Source: Acridotheres tristis
Taxonomy: Eukaryota > Chordata > Aves > Passeriformes > Sturnidae
Assembly (NCBI GenBank): GCA_037013685.1
Contig: CM072885.1
Span: 67,497,785 to 67,561,784 of the forward strand
Reading direction: 5' to 3'
DNA: 64,000 bases
The translations under genes were made by a program, and so were the position numbers. The notes beneath the pieces were generated by a model, which worked only from the letters and a program-made list of their open reading frames with translations, did not search any database and was not told where the DNA came from. Shown here piece after piece: positions 54,701 to 63,700 of the stretch. Positions within the stretch are counted from its first letter, which is position 1; every line of letters begins with the position of its first letter.

Positions 54701-57700
54701 CCAGGGCTTTGCTGTGGCTGTGTAGCTAAAGCCTGTTTAAAAGCCACTGGGGAAGTTAAGAGCTTTGGTGACCTACCCCTGAAGTGCTTCTTTCTGATCT
54801 CTCCTCTAGATTATTCCTTTCATAATAGTGTCCTGCTGCACCATGCTGTGCTCTAAATAACACATCCCAGCATCTCAGCACCGCTGTTTCATTAAACAAA
54901 GCAATTACCTTTCTGCTGTGCTAGCCTGGAACACTGCACAGGGAATAACAATGGGCTTCTCATCTGAAAGTCTCCCACCAATATAAAAAAGGCAGGTGGG
55001 AAATTTTCTAAGGAGATGGTGAGATTTTTTTCCACCAAAGGCAATTTAAGAGACTGTGATTGTCAAAAGGAAGAGGTCACAAGAAGCTTTGATCTCTCAA
55101 AGGACTGTCCCAAAGTGGGAAATACAAGTAATTTCTGAAAATGCCTCTTCCCAAAAAGAATGTGTGCTCAGACCCTTACAGGCAAGAGCTGTTCTCTACA
55201 CTTGGAATGAAAATCATCATAAATATGGTAGCAATTATTACAGCCATGAGAGGTAAATGTCAGGAATTTAATAGCATGTGCTGTGATTTTGCTTCTAAAC
55301 ACTGTAGCCTTAGTTACAGACACTTAAATAAAATGGAGTCTGAAGGACACTGGGAGCAGCAATGAGAGGCAGCACCAAAAGACCGTGCCCTCACACTGTA
55401 CCTTGCCAGTCCACTCCACACCCTTCCAGATGGAGAAGTAGACCAGCAGCCAGGCCAGGGCCAGCGTGCCAGCCAGGGGCCAGCGGATGGTGCCAGGCTC
55501 CCCCAGGCCTCCAGACATCTGGTGCATGTTCCTCCTAAGGGTGGGAGACACTGTGTTAGGAGGAAGTCTCACAATCAGGGTGGGAGACACTGTGTTAGGA
55601 GGAAGTCTCACAATCAAGGGCAGAGGGATTGGGAGCTCCCAGAGGTGGCTGGAGGGTGAAGGGCCAGGTGCAGACAAGTGTGAGAGCTCACAAATCCCTA
55701 GAGAGAGCTGAGGTTCATTGTGATGGGATAAAAGGAGGCAAAGAGAGGTGGAGAGGAGGTTTGCCTGCCTGTCCATCTGACCTGCACGGTGCATCCCATG
55801 CCCACCATGGCCCGTGGCTGGCTGTAATGCCCTCCTGCCAAAGCTGCCCAAGGAACCAACAGGCACAGCCCCGGTGGGCAGGCACAATGACCACGGGGAG
55901 GGGGTGAAACCTGGTGTAGGCAGGCTGGGGACATACTCCCAGAACTCGGTGACAGCGCTGGTGAGGTTGGTGGTGTCGTTCAGGGAGTAGTTGGAGAAGC
56001 AGCGGTCTGTGTTCCAGGCGTTCCCACAGTTCTGCCACGGCAGGTCCTGCACCAGCACAAGGACAGCAGGGTTATCATTCCTGTAACACCTCCCGAGTGA
56101 AATCTGGCTTCTTTTGAAATGAAACCCCTGAATTTTTTTTTTTGCAAAGAGAATGGGCAGCTCAACTGGATGAGCATGCCCTTGTAGCTAAAATAATGGA
56201 ACAATTTTCCAAAATACAATAAATTTTGACAAGGATTTTCCAGGAAAAAATATCATTATGTGATTTGAGCAATGCTAGGTAGCTCTGATAAAATGTTAGC
56301 AATTCTCCACATAGAAAGACAATTAATAATTAATACCTACAAATTAAAATATTATTAAGGGATATTGTGTTTATAACCATTACAGCTTTTTGCTAGCTTC
56401 ACTCAGCAAGTGGCTAGAATTTACTGCACAAAGAATAAGCAGTGATTTGTTTCTTATGTTTCATTTACACCAACTTCAATGCTTAAAAATTAACATGGCC
56501 CTGAGAACGGAGGCAATGGGTTGTCTACACAAACAGACTGTTATAACACAGGCACAGGAGTTGTTGTCCAGGACAGTAGCTGTTTGATGCTGTACACTGC
56601 CCTGATTATAAGCAGCACAAAGGGATTCCTGGGAAATGTTTACACTGTGCATAGCAGTGTGACAGCAGCCCAACACTACAGACTTAGTGCAATCAGCTCT
56701 GGCACTGCAGGCAGTGCCAGGGGCTGTGTGAACACGGCAGGGCAACATTCCGTGGCTGAGCCAGCCCAAGGAAAGGAGCTCAGATATGTCTCCATGAGCA
56801 GCTACCTCTTTTCTCAAGCACAGTGCATGTAGATAAATGCAGAGCAGCTATTCTGGGTGATTTCCCTCTGCAGATAAGACCTTAGGCTGCAGCTCAACAA
56901 AGCTTTAAGAAGATGTTTGATTCCATCCCTATTCTTCCATAGACCTCTTCAAAAATATTTTCTGTTTTAAGTGCCTTGTGGCATCAGTGCCTTTAAGTAC
57001 TGCCTTCACTGCTTCATCTAAATCAGTTCACTCCAGCAGACGATATCTATAAATGTGGTATCCTGGCAAAATGGTAACTATTGCAATGGTGGGGGTGACA
57101 TTCCAGGGGCCACCCAGGCCACTGCACACACCTGGTGATTTCACTGAGGACTTGCTAACTGCTCTGAAGAAAAGACAATGGCTCGAGCAGTTCTGCACAG
57201 CAGCTCTTCAATGTCTGCATGTTAGGGAAGTGGCACAATTCTCACAAGGAGGGGCAGGCTGGGGGACAGTTTGCTGCTGCTCCATTTCCTCTGGATTTCA
57301 GAGGACAGAAACTGCAGAAGGCAGGCTGGGTTCCTATTATAGATCAAAATACTCTCAGTCAAATTTAGGCGGTACAGGGGACAGATATCAGCCTAGCTTT
57401 TTCATTTGCACCTTGGGTCCTTTTGGGAATTTGGAATTATTATCTCTAGTAAAAGAAAAGGTCTTGAGCCAAACACCTGGGTCTGTCTATGTACATACAA
57501 GCACTGTCACCATCTGGGTCTGTAACACCTGAATGTACCAAAGCCTCATCCTAAGATGCATCCTGCTCAAGGTGTAGTTGGAAAAGACCTCGGTTTATTT
57601 GAGAATCCCTGAGGGTGCATCTAATCACCCACAATCAATAATTTTGTTCTAGATCCAGGACCCTACAGTGATGATTCAGCAAAAGTCTTGATAGATACTT

Positions 57701-60700
57701 GAAATTTTTGCTGGAACAAAAAGTAAAACTGGATGGACAGTGTCCACACTAGCATTTCAGGGTTATGTCTAAATGACATTTAAGAAGAACATGTTTGAGT
57801 CATGGGGTTGATGTCTTTAAGGCTGCAGGTTGCTCAGAGAGTTTCATTAAGGAAACTTAGCAGTTTCTGGGCTGAAATAAATGATTCAGCTACCAAGAAG
57901 TTAAAATGGGATGTGACTCTAACCTTGTATGGTAGAAGGCCCTGCTATGGAAGAGGAACCCACTATAAAACATAACATCAAAGCACACACTAAGGGACAG
58001 TCACAAGCAGATGTCTAGATATTTTCTGAATCAGTTTCCCAGCAAAAGAAAAAAAAAAAAGTAGATATAATTTATCAAGAGAGGAATGAATAAGAACTAA
58101 TTAAGATAAGGAGTAAGTCCTGAGAAATAAGACCATGATGTGACAAAACCTGACAGAACCAGTTCAGATTCGAGCAGCCCCAGAAATAAAACAGGAACAC
58201 AGGGTGAGTTTTAAAGACTGATGTGAGTGGGGAACAGTTCCTGCAGAGGGGATGGGACCATCCCATCACTACAAAACTGCCTCTGGGGCTGATGAACCTC
58301 TTCAGGAAGGGTCTAGCACGATGCTGATAAGGACTCTTTGCACAAATGGCAAAGAGTGGCAGCTAGTGCCCACTGTGGGTCATAAATCACTGCCCATAAG
58401 TGGGAGTGAGGACCCAGAGCACAGCCAGTGCTATGCTGCAGGCATGTCCAGGACTCACCGCAGTGAAAGAGTTGAAGAGATAGTAGAGAGCCCAGGCAAT
58501 GATGACAATGTAGTAGATGTTCAGCCAGAAGGACAGAACCATAGCTGCCAGTCCCACACCTGCAAATGAAGGCAGAAAGCAGCATCAATCCAGGTCTCCA
58601 GTACCCAAGAGAGCTCATGGGCATCACAGCAAGGGTTTTTTTGAAAACCAGAAAAACGGAATTGGCTCATCCACACAGAGTGTGCCATAGCTGCACTCTG
58701 AGCTGGTCAGCAAGGGAGGCTCATTCCCTCATGTCTCTCAGCCACCCATTTCCACTGGGGAAACAATGCTACATTTCAGTGTGCTACTGATACTTATATG
58801 GACAGAGCTCCATGAAAACAGAATCTTGTCACTTCCCTAGCAGAATTGCACTTTCCCACACCTAAAGCATTTCTAAATCACCGTTAGCTTCTAGAAAACA
58901 GTTACTTCAAGCATGGCAACAGGTTGCATTCCCATGCAATTGAAGTAAGCATATGTAGGGAGGCTTGGGAAGACAAAGGGCCTTCTGCAACCAGAGCCCC
59001 TCCATCACAGTCCATACTGCAGATAAAGTCCCTTGTCACCACAGAAAACTGCTTGTACAGATCACAGTGATGTTAGTGACTGCAGACATCGAGGTCAAGG
59101 ACAGCTTGATAAAGACAGAAGGGAAAAACCCTCCCCTCACCTGCCACCCTGTCCCAGCCCCCAGGGATTTGCTGATTTGCCTTCAAACCATTATTGGGTC
59201 TTTGCCTGTAGTTACATGCCACTGCTGTCACAAACATACAGCACAGTACCTTTGAACATGGGTGCCAATCTCCAGACTCCTAGTCCACCAATAGAGGTAT
59301 ACTGGCCCAGAGCAGTTTCCAGCAGGAAGAGAGGAATCCCAGCAAACACCAGCGTCAGGAAATAGGGGATAAGGAAGGCCCCTGGAAGAAGGAGCAATGT
59401 TATCAGGCAGTCCCCTCTTTCATCAAGATGGAAATGCCTCCAGCTGCAGTTTCTTGCTCTGCAGCACCCATGTGATGAGGAGCAGCCTCTCCCAGAGGTG
59501 ATAGTTTGCAGCTGGAGTTGGTGCGTTCAGTGAGTCTCCCACTGAGGTCACTGCTGCCTTCCCCTTATCACTGTGGGTATGTACACTGGCATCACTAGTT
59601 ATGCAATGCCAGGCTCACTTTGTTAGCTGTTTAGACAACGCTAAACCCAATCTGACAACAAACCCAAAAGCTTGGACACTGACATTTGTAACTTGTTGAT
59701 GTTTCTGTCTTACCTGCAGAAGCTTTCAATTCTTCTTCCTCTTAAGATAATAGTCCATAGGAATATTTGGCATTGGCCACTGCTTTCTTTGTTTATAGCT
59801 GTTTCAGTCTTTTAAGAAAACTGTGACCAAATCTGTATTGGCTCTTCTAATAGTGCTGTATACCACCCCAACTGTGTTTTAGGTTTTACCCTTAAAATTC
59901 CTAGTGAAAATATTATTTTTCTCCATGTCCCTATGGAAATAATCTCATCATAGAAAGGAGGTAGAAGAGTCATTCACTAGATATATTACTGGCACCCAGT
60001 TTTCAGAAGAGCAATTAGAATAGGAAAGCCTAGCTGTGTGATTGGAAGGCTGTACAAGTCCAGGTCATCCTGATTTCTAGGACGTGGGACAAAGCCCATT
60101 TTTTATCTTTCTTATGCATGTACTTGAGTGGGCCATCATTTCTGAGGAGGACAAACTTTTGCAGAGGATGCTGGCTGGGGACAGAGAGAGGACGCTCAGT
60201 TTGCCCAGAAGAAGCTGGCCGTGTTCAGGACACCACTGATTCCTGCACTAACCTTAGGGCTGAGCTGTCAGTCTGAGTCTTCTCCCGATAATTGTGGGAA
60301 AGCAAGCATGGAGCCAGCCAGCAAAGCCACTCTGAGAGCTGTGGCCCAGCTTGCACCCGGCAGAGCCAGGCTCCAGCAGCTGCTCTCCAAGGGCAGGGAA
60401 GCAGCCAGGCACAGCCAGGGATGCTGGCTCAGGGGACATCCAGCTGGGGACATCTGCCTGCCAAGCAGGGAGCTGAACCCATCTGGGAGATGCAGGTGCC
60501 AGCACCCGGCATGGGAGACCATGGGAGGCAGCAAGCAAGAGGAGCTGGCAGTGGGTGGTGGGGAGAAAACACTCCCTGTGCCAGCAGCTCGGTGACCATG
60601 AGCCTGAATCACCAGCTGGCGTGCAAGCTCTTGGCTTCACCAGCAGCCTGGCGCACAGGAGAGAAGAGCTTTGGGAATCACTGTGCCTGCTCAGCAGCCT

Positions 60701-63700
60701 CCTCTGTGTGCTCGCTAGACAGCACAGCCTGCAAGGTCCAGCCCCCTGAGAGCCCTGCGGGAAGCCAGTGTCTGCTCCAAGGACACGGCTGCTGCCACCC
60801 TGCTGCAGTGCAGTTTGGAGTCTGACCTTAGCAGCAGTGCAAGTCTCCTTCTTGCTTCTGTGCAAGCAATTAATGAAATTTGGCTGCAGCTCTGACGATC
60901 CTGCACTTCTCATTTACGACAGGTCAGGAGGATTTGTAGGTGAAAGATCTTATTTGACTGTTGGGAGGAAAAAACAAATAAACTTTTGGACACAAGTCTT
61001 TTATCCTGGATTGACAAAGATTCTCGAGAATAGTGGAAAATCTACAAACCAAACCACCTCCTTGAGCTGAGAGCTGTTGGCAATGACACTGCCGCTTTAG
61101 AGGGCCAGGTCGCCAAGCAGGCATGGATATTATCCCCAGGTCCTGCAGGAGTCATGGGCACAGCTGGGCACATCCAGCTACGTGCAGGGCCGGCAGGGAG
61201 CCCAGGCATCACTCCGGGTGAAGCGGACGGGCCGAGCGCTGCTGCTGCTGCCGTGCCCCAGCTCCCTGCGCCGAGCAAACCAGCCGTGAGCCGATGCGGT
61301 GTGACAGCGCTAAGTGACACGACAATATTTCCATTCAGTTCAATTCGCCTGTGCGTAATGGAAGCAGCCCACACTGCCGTGCTCGGAGCAGCGCACATGC
61401 AGGACGCTAAAATTAGAGTCGCACCCACAGTCTGCTGTGCTCCGGGGCAGAGCCCAGGCGGTGCCCGCTCGGTTGAGAAGGAGCTGCCGTGAGCTCGCAG
61501 CTCCGCCCGGTCCCGGTTACGGTTCCGGGCATCAGCTCTGCCGCCCGGCCCGGCAGCTCCGCTCGATCCTTCAGTGCCGCTGCGGGAGAAGAAGGAGCCA
61601 TCCAGCCTGGCACGCACGGCACGAAGCGGCAGGAAAGGCAGGATGTTCGGGAGCAGGCAGGGAGCAATTCCCGCATTTCATCTGCCTGGCTGCTCCCTCT
61701 GCGTGCCCGCAGCTGCCAGGGCAGAGATCACCCCGTGTGCCATTGTTGATGCTAATAATAGTGCTCCACACCTCTGCAGCACCCTCTGTCCTCGGTTCTC
61801 GGCTGACTTTGATTGTAGGATCGATTTTAGCTTCACAACACCCCTCATCTAATTATAGGCAGTGTCATCTCTACCTTTATGTGTGAGGAGACAGTCACGG
61901 GGAGGACAGAGCTGATGTGAGACTTGAGATGATGCAGCAAGCACAGGGCAGACGTTGGCTACAACCAGTGCTGGGAACTAGCCACGGGGGAAATGTTCTA
62001 TGAGGAGAGCTGGCAGTCAGAGAGTGGCCAGACAAAGATGAAAAACCTGTGCCTTGGCTCTGGCATTGGGGGCACAAGCTCCCCGGGGCAGCCCTGGATG
62101 TTCCCATAAGCCTCACATTTCCACCTCTCCTCAAAACCCAAAGAAGCTGTAGATGACCCGTCCCTGAAATGTTCATGGCCAGGTTGGATGTGGCTTTGAG
62201 CAGCCTAGTGGAAGGTGTCCCTGCCCTTGGCAGTGGGTTTGGAACTGGATGATCTTTGAGGTCCTTTCCAATATTTCCAATATATTTCCAATATATTCTA
62301 CTATTCCATGAAAACAACATGCTCAGTTAGAAAACTTCTTGTCAAAATTGCTAACTTTCTGGTCTCCTGCTAGGACTCACTCCACATGCTTCAGAGAAAG
62401 GGCCTAGATAGCCTTAAATGCTATGAAATGAAGTTAAATGTACATTGTTTCAGGGAGCAAGACCCTTCTCCTCTTTTCCAGGGTTGGAGAAGAGCATCCT
62501 ACACTGCCTGCAACAGCAGAAATGGGCTGGTAATACAAGAAATTATGAGAGCCAAAGGCAAAAGGAAAATAAAAAAGACATGGAGAGGAAACATGGGAAG
62601 AGTCCCTCAGAGCAGCATGAATGAGTGTGGCACTCGAGATAGGGACTCCAGGCTAGGAAGAGCTAAGAGGGAAGCAAAGAGCAATGTGGGAAGACTAGCG
62701 GGCAAAACTTAGATTATATGTACAGCCTTAAAGGTGAGGAAAAGGGGTTTGGACTTGTGTGGGAAGTCTGTAAAATGGTTCAAGGAAGTGAGCAGCTCTT
62801 CAAAGGGGAGAAAAGAAGGCTATTTTAGTAACAGGCACAAGCAATGGGAGAGCTCAGCATGGAGTGAGAAGAAAGAGTCTCTGCTCTACTGACACCTGCC
62901 CATACTCCCCTCTACAAAAGCATCTCCCTGACAAGGCTGAAGAAAGAGCACCATTTTAGAGGGGAGCTGAGGCACAGATGTGTGTTGTCTGACTTGATCC
63001 AAGATGGGCAGAAATTCTGTAGCTGAGCTGGCAGAACTCCCTTAAGAATACACTAGACTGAGGAGGACCCCACCTTTAACAGATGCAAACTGGATTCTCT
63101 GGAGGTGCCCCAGAATCCAACTGGATTCCTATTTGTCCATAGCCCTCCCTGTAAGTAAATGAGGTCTCACATGCTTTTTTTTTTTTCACTCCTTTTTTTT
63201 TTTTTTTTGTAGCCCCCCCCCAAATTTCAACTACACAAGCATGACAGAACTCAAACTGCTTGTTTTATTTCTTTGGACTGCTTCTTCCCAGCCTGCACTT
63301 GCTAGTAAAGCCCATAGATCATTGAAACTTGTCTCTGGACAACTTAATAACTCCCCCCATGTGGGAGAGCTCTCAGCTGAAGGACCACTCATTTGCCCAG
63401 ACCCACACCAAACCAAAAGCTGCTTGGGGACAAGGCTGCTCATTGTACATTTCTCTCACCTCCTCCATTTTTGCCACAGAGATAAGGGAAGCGCCAGACG
63501 TTGCCCAGCCCAATAGCATAGCCCACACAGGACAGCAAGAAGTCAAATTTCCCCTTCCAGGAGCCTCTGTCTGGGATCTCCTTCTTCTTCTTCTTGGTGC
63601 TCACAACCTCAGGGCTGATGGGCTCTGGCTCCTCCAGGGCTGCCTGCTTCACCTCGGAGGGAGAGTTCAGCTCCACGGAGGTGTTGTCCATCTTGCCCAT
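42606..63700 (-). CDS. SLC6A1-like: GAT1-type Na+/Cl--dependent GABA transporter (SLC6A1-like), complete, 14 coding exons
   Basis: The fourteen exons join in frame into 600 residues (human GAT1: 599). The product is a 12-helix plasma-membrane carrier that takes up GABA with Na+ and Cl-. Visible key residues, with human GAT1 numbers in brackets, are Y61 (Y60), Y141 (Y140), Q292 and S296 (Q291, S295), N328 and S332 (N327, S331), D396 and S397 (D395, S396) and D452 (D451), covering the substrate, Na+ and Cl- sites. EL2 has the C165-C174 disulfide pair and three N-glycosylation sequons. [25 protein letters not shown] and [11 protein letters not shown] are GAT1-type, not GAT2/GAT3/BGT1. The N-terminus and the C-terminal end (DAAV instead of EAYI) differ from mammalian GAT1, so I call it a GAT1 paralog, not SLC6A1 itself. 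Confidence 0.93.
42711..45368 (-). other. Last intron of the transporter
   Basis: 2.7 kb; nothing recognised. Confidence 0.8.
45369..45536 (-). CDS. SLC6A1-like: SLC6A1-like coding exon 13: TM11 end, TM12
   Basis: Acceptor GCTCTTTTTCAG, donor GTAGGA. Residues 511-566, [20 protein letters not shown] then [20 protein letters not shown] to AGTLRQ. Reading on into the intron would add only 13 residues before a stop. Confidence 0.95.
45537..46302 (-). other. Transporter intron
   Basis: Nothing recognised beyond its splice signals. Confidence 0.85.
46303..46403 (-). CDS. SLC6A1-like: SLC6A1-like coding exon 12: TM11
   Basis: Acceptor TTCTTCTTGTAG, donor GTAAGA. Residues 477-510, [20 protein letters not shown] to FFTPLVCL. 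Confidence 0.95.
46404..46817 (-). other. Transporter intron
   Basis: Nothing recognised beyond its splice signals. Confidence 0.85.
46818..46920 (-). CDS. SLC6A1-like: SLC6A1-like coding exon 11: TM10
   Basis: Acceptor GTCTTTTCAG, donor GTAAGC. Residues 443-476, [20 protein letters not shown] to ISWCY. D452 matches the TM10 gate aspartate of GAT1. Confidence 0.95.
46921..47625 (-). other. Transporter intron
   Basis: Nothing recognised beyond its splice signals. Confidence 0.85.
47626..47757 (-). CDS. SLC6A1-like: SLC6A1-like coding exon 10: TM8 end, TM9
   Basis: Acceptor TTTTCCCATAG, donor GTACAG. Residues 399-442, [20 protein letters not shown], then TM9 and GFSNITQ. Confidence 0.95.
47758..51332 (-). 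other. Transporter intron
   Basis: 3.6 kb with a short (AT)n tract close to the acceptor side of exon 10. No other repeat or exon recognised. Confidence 0.8.
47783..47801. repeat. (AT)n microsatellite
   Basis: Nine to ten AT units lying about 26 bp upstream of the exon 10 acceptor on the transporter strand, so length changes could affect the branch-point region. Confidence 0.93.
51333..51445 (-). CDS. SLC6A1-like: SLC6A1-like coding exon 9: EL4 to TM8
   Basis: Acceptor CACTGCTGCAG, donor GTGAGA. Residues 361-398, [20 protein letters not shown] to [11 protein letters not shown]396 and S397 in TM8 are Na+-site residues. Confidence 0.95.
51446..52117 (-). other. Transporter intron
   Basis: Nothing recognised beyond its splice signals. 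Confidence 0.85.
52118..52242 (-). CDS. SLC6A1-like: SLC6A1-like coding exon 8: TM7
   Basis: Acceptor CTCTCTTCCAG, donor GTAAGC. Residues 319-360, [20 protein letters not shown] to SELASS, include the N and S of the Na+/Cl- site in TM7. Confidence 0.95.
52533..52636 (-). CDS. SLC6A1-like: SLC6A1-like coding exon 7: TM6
   Basis: Acceptor TTCTCTGCAG, donor GTCAGT. Residues 285-318, [20 protein letters not shown] then [14 protein letters not shown], hold the unwound TM6 segment and the Q and S of the Cl- site. Confidence 0.95.
52637..54085 (-). other. Transporter intron
   Basis: Contains an internal CR1 fragment in the sense of the gene. Nothing else recognised. Confidence 0.85.
52823..52960 (-). 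mobile_element. CR1 LINE fragment
   Basis: On the plus strand it reads TACATCTAATCTAAAGC, CTCTTTCAGTTTAAAGCCAT, CCCCTTGTCCTATCACTACA, TGGCCTTGTCAAAAGTCC. This is antisense avian CR1 with few changes, hence fairly young. Confidence 0.92.
54086..54220 (-). CDS. SLC6A1-like: SLC6A1-like coding exon 6: TM5
   Basis: Acceptor GGTCTTTTCCAG. Residues 240-284, [20 protein letters not shown] then [20 protein letters not shown] and LSDSE. The donor GTTTGT is off-consensus at +3 and +4, but the frame and the family exon length support it. Confidence 0.94.
54221..55401 (-). other. Transporter intron
   Basis: Nothing recognised beyond its splice signals. Confidence 0.85.
55402..55534 (-). CDS. SLC6A1-like: SLC6A1-like coding exon 5: TM4
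   Basis: Acceptor CACCCTTAG, donor GTACAG. Residues 195-239, [20 protein letters not shown] then TM4 and [13 protein letters not shown] 39-bp tandem duplication abuts the acceptor. Confidence 0.95.
55535..55936 (-). other. Transporter intron
   Basis: Holds the 39-bp duplication at its 3' end. The rest shows nothing recognised. Confidence 0.85.
55540..55617. repeat. 39-bp tandem duplication at the exon 5 acceptor
   Basis: Two head-to-tail copies (55540-55578, 55579-55617) beginning GGTGGGAGACACTGTGTTAG, identical except for the last base. On the transporter strand each copy holds CTTCCTCCTAACACAG, a pyrimidine tract with a CTAAC branch-point-like site and an AG. The nearer copy ends 6 bp from the exon. 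Confidence 0.97.
55937..56046 (-). CDS. SLC6A1-like: SLC6A1-like coding exon 4: large extracellular loop 2
   Basis: Acceptor GCTGGTGCAG, donor GTATGT. Residues 159-194 start [20 protein letters not shown] and hold the disulfide cysteines and the sequons NYS, NDT and NLT, ending at EFW. Confidence 0.95.
56047..58458 (-). other. Transporter intron
   Basis: 2.4 kb; AT-rich at 56220-56380, with an A-run near 58050. Nothing else recognised. Confidence 0.8.
58459..58559 (-). CDS. SLC6A1-like: SLC6A1-like coding exon 3: TM3
   Basis: Acceptor CATTTGCAG, donor GTGAGT. Residues 125-158, [20 protein letters not shown] and onward to FNSFTA, carry TM3 with the GABA-site tyrosine pair. Confidence 0.95.
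58560..59249 (-). other. Transporter intron
   Basis: Nothing recognised beyond its splice signals. Confidence 0.85.
59250..59381 (-). CDS. SLC6A1-like: SLC6A1-like coding exon 2: TM2
   Basis: Acceptor CCTTCTTCCAG, donor GTACTG. Residues 81-124 read [20 protein letters not shown], then [32 protein letters not shown] includes the Cl--site tyrosine. Confidence 0.95.
61130..61650. promoter_or_regulatory. CpG-rich block inside transporter intron 1
   Basis: CG dinucleotides are frequent here (CGGACGGGCCGAGCGC, GCCGCCCGGCCCGGC) while nearly absent in the surrounding sequence. CpG clusters of this kind usually mark promoters. The start codon of the transporter lies 2 kb upstream, so this would be an internal promoter, an enhancer or the start of another transcript. 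No coding exon was seen in it. Confidence 0.45.
62155..62311 (+). mobile_element. CR1 LINE 3' end, antisense to the transporter
   Basis: Contains GGCCAGGTTGGATGTGGC, TTTGAGCAGCCTAGTGGAAG, GTGTCCCTGCCCTTGGCAG and GATGATCTTTGAGGTCC, ending in a short TTCCAATAT repeat. This is the standard CR1 3' end order. Confidence 0.93.
63175..63224. repeat. T-run and C-run low-complexity stretch
   Basis: Two long T-runs followed by a C-run, about 235 bp from coding exon 1. Lengths of such runs are prone to sequencing error. Confidence 0.9.
63460..63700 (-). CDS. SLC6A1-like: SLC6A1-like coding exon 1: start, N-terminus, TM1
   Basis: The start ATG sits in CACCATGG, a strong Kozak context; a second in-frame ATG is codon 4. 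Residues 1-80 have a Glu/Pro/Ser-rich tail, five lysines in a row, [11 protein letters not shown], then TM1 with [20 protein letters not shown]. The donor is GTGAGA. The N-terminal tail does not resemble the mammalian GAT1 tail I remember. Confidence 0.95.

Larger units (their letters stand above)
59382..63459 (-). other. First coding intron of the transporter
   Basis: 4.1 kb intron with a CpG-rich block, a CR1 end, and T- and C-runs near exon 1. GC content rises sharply between about 60.2 and 61.7 kb. Confidence 0.85.

Noticed and set aside
61042..61617. Minus-strand open frame of 191 codons in the CpG-rich block
   Set aside because: Ala/Gly/Pro/Arg-rich composition expected from GC-rich DNA, with no family resemblance.
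42606..63700. Assignment of the transporter to SLC6A12 or SLC6A13, expected from human synteny
   Set aside because: TM1 reads [11 protein letters not shown], not SVAGEIIGLGN, and EL2 reads [11 protein letters not shown], not WNTEHC. Both are GAT1-type.
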